Shown here piece by piece: positions 63,698-64,000 of a stretch of DNA of 64,000 nucleotides. The notes below the pieces were generated by a model that saw nothing but the letters and a program-made list of their open reading frames with translations, made no database searches and had not been told where the DNA came from. Both the position numbers and the translations under genes were made by a program. The DNA comes from Emcibacteraceae bacterium (GTDB lineage Bacteria; Pseudomonadota; Alphaproteobacteria; Sphingomonadales; Emcibacteraceae): contig JAWKXO010000001.1 in the NCBI GenBank assembly GCA_041396985.1, positions 248,001-312,000 on the forward strand, in the 5' to 3' direction. Each line of letters opens with the position of its first letter. Within the stretch, counting starts at the first letter, position 1.

Positions 63698-64000
63698 ATG
63701 CAACCACTTCTCACCATTAATGATCTGAAAAAATCCTTTGCCGGTCCGGTGCTTAAAGGCATTCATCTGACAATAAGCAAAGGTGAAATTCATTCAATCA
63801 TCGGGGAAAACGGGGCTGGAAAATCAACCCTGATGAATATCATTACCGGGCAACTGGCTGCCGATGAAGGGGTATTATGCTTTAACGGTGAAATTTATAA
63901 TCCAAAATCACCCAACGATGCCTATCACTTGGGAATATCGAGCGCCGCACAGGAATTAAGCATTATTGACACCCTTACCGTTGCTGAAAATATCATGTTA
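63698..64000 (+). CDS. rbsA: Sugar ABC transporter ATPase, 3' end cut by window edge
   Basis: Begins ATG 63698 with AGG 6 bases upstream and stays open to the window end; 101 residues visible. Starts QPLLTINDLKKSFAGPVLKG, with Walker A GENGAGKST at about 36-44 and a Q-loop-like AAQELSII at about 88. Matches the N-terminal ATPase half of RbsA/MglA-type double ATPases. Directly follows the binding protein; the permease presumably lies beyond the window. Confidence 0.9.
   Translation, partial: MQPLLTINDLKKSFAGPVLKGIHLTISKGEIHSIIGENGAGKSTLMNIITGQLAADEGVLCFNGEIYNPKSPNDAYHLGISSAAQELSIIDTLTVAENIML

Noticed and set aside
1..64000. CRISPR array, phage, IS element or defence system
   Set aside because: No regularly spaced repeats, transposase, integrase, capsid or nuclease-helicase cassettes were recognised.

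Overview
The window reads as a stretch of chromosome from a free-living alphaproteobacterium with moderate to low G+C. The evidence is gene content and order: hdaA-ppk-ppx-rnd; lptD-surA-pdxA-rsmA; fabD-fabG-acpP-fabF-mltG; rpsF-rpsR-rplI; dnaB-alr-mlaE-mlaF-radA-cvpA-purF; guaB-rsmB-like-guaA; and mltB-rlpA-dac-tmk. All of these are familiar alphaproteobacterial blocks. A Kordiimonadales/Emcibacterales-like marine lineage is possible, but that is a guess from flavour and not from a search.

Layout. 1-6550: RNase D (cut by the left edge), then a leftward run DUF2066-hdaA-ppk-ppx. 6736-8505: purM-purN, ending at a bidirectional terminator shared with ndk. 8558-12903: ndk, an ABC-F ATPase, holC, and a leucyl aminopeptidase gene (pepA) split by one missing base. 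13061-19476: lptD, surA, pdxA, rsmA and a Dyp-type peroxidase. 19484-27093: gmk, yicC, an SDR, an unrecognised 251-residue protein, then the fatty-acid synthesis cluster and mltG. 27213-28692: promoter, candidate S6:S18 leader, rpsF-rpsR-rplI and terminator. 28748-38789: a serine hydrolase, then dnaB through purF and an SDR. 38799-47890 (all leftward): three tandem VOC proteins, der, bamB, a YfgM-like protein, guaA, an RsmB-like methyltransferase, guaB. 47972-52192 (leftward): Sel1-type lipoprotein, tmk, a D,D-carboxypeptidase, rlpA, mltB. 52395-52484: tRNA-Ser(UGA).

Right of the tRNA the content changes from core to catabolic. There is a methyltransferase; a galactoside unit (sodium/sugar symporter, GH5-like glycosidase, lipoprotein aldose epimerase, galT, galK); and a nucleoside/ribose unit (exported nucleoside hydrolase and LacI regulator, divergent from ribokinase, a lipoprotein sugar-binding protein and an ABC ATPase cut by the right edge). 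A perfect 16-bp palindrome of LacI type sits between the divergent arms. The simplest reading is a closed circuit: nucleosides are split outside the cytoplasm, ribose is imported and phosphorylated, and the LacI protein controls both arms.

No CRISPR array, phage, transposase, integrase or rRNA gene is visible. No gap between genes exceeds about 260 bases. The points most worth checking are the split pepA, an apparent AUU start codon for cvpA, the LacI-controlled nucleoside/ribose circuit, and the unrecognised protein at 21898. I did not find a convincing, wholly new multi-gene system.
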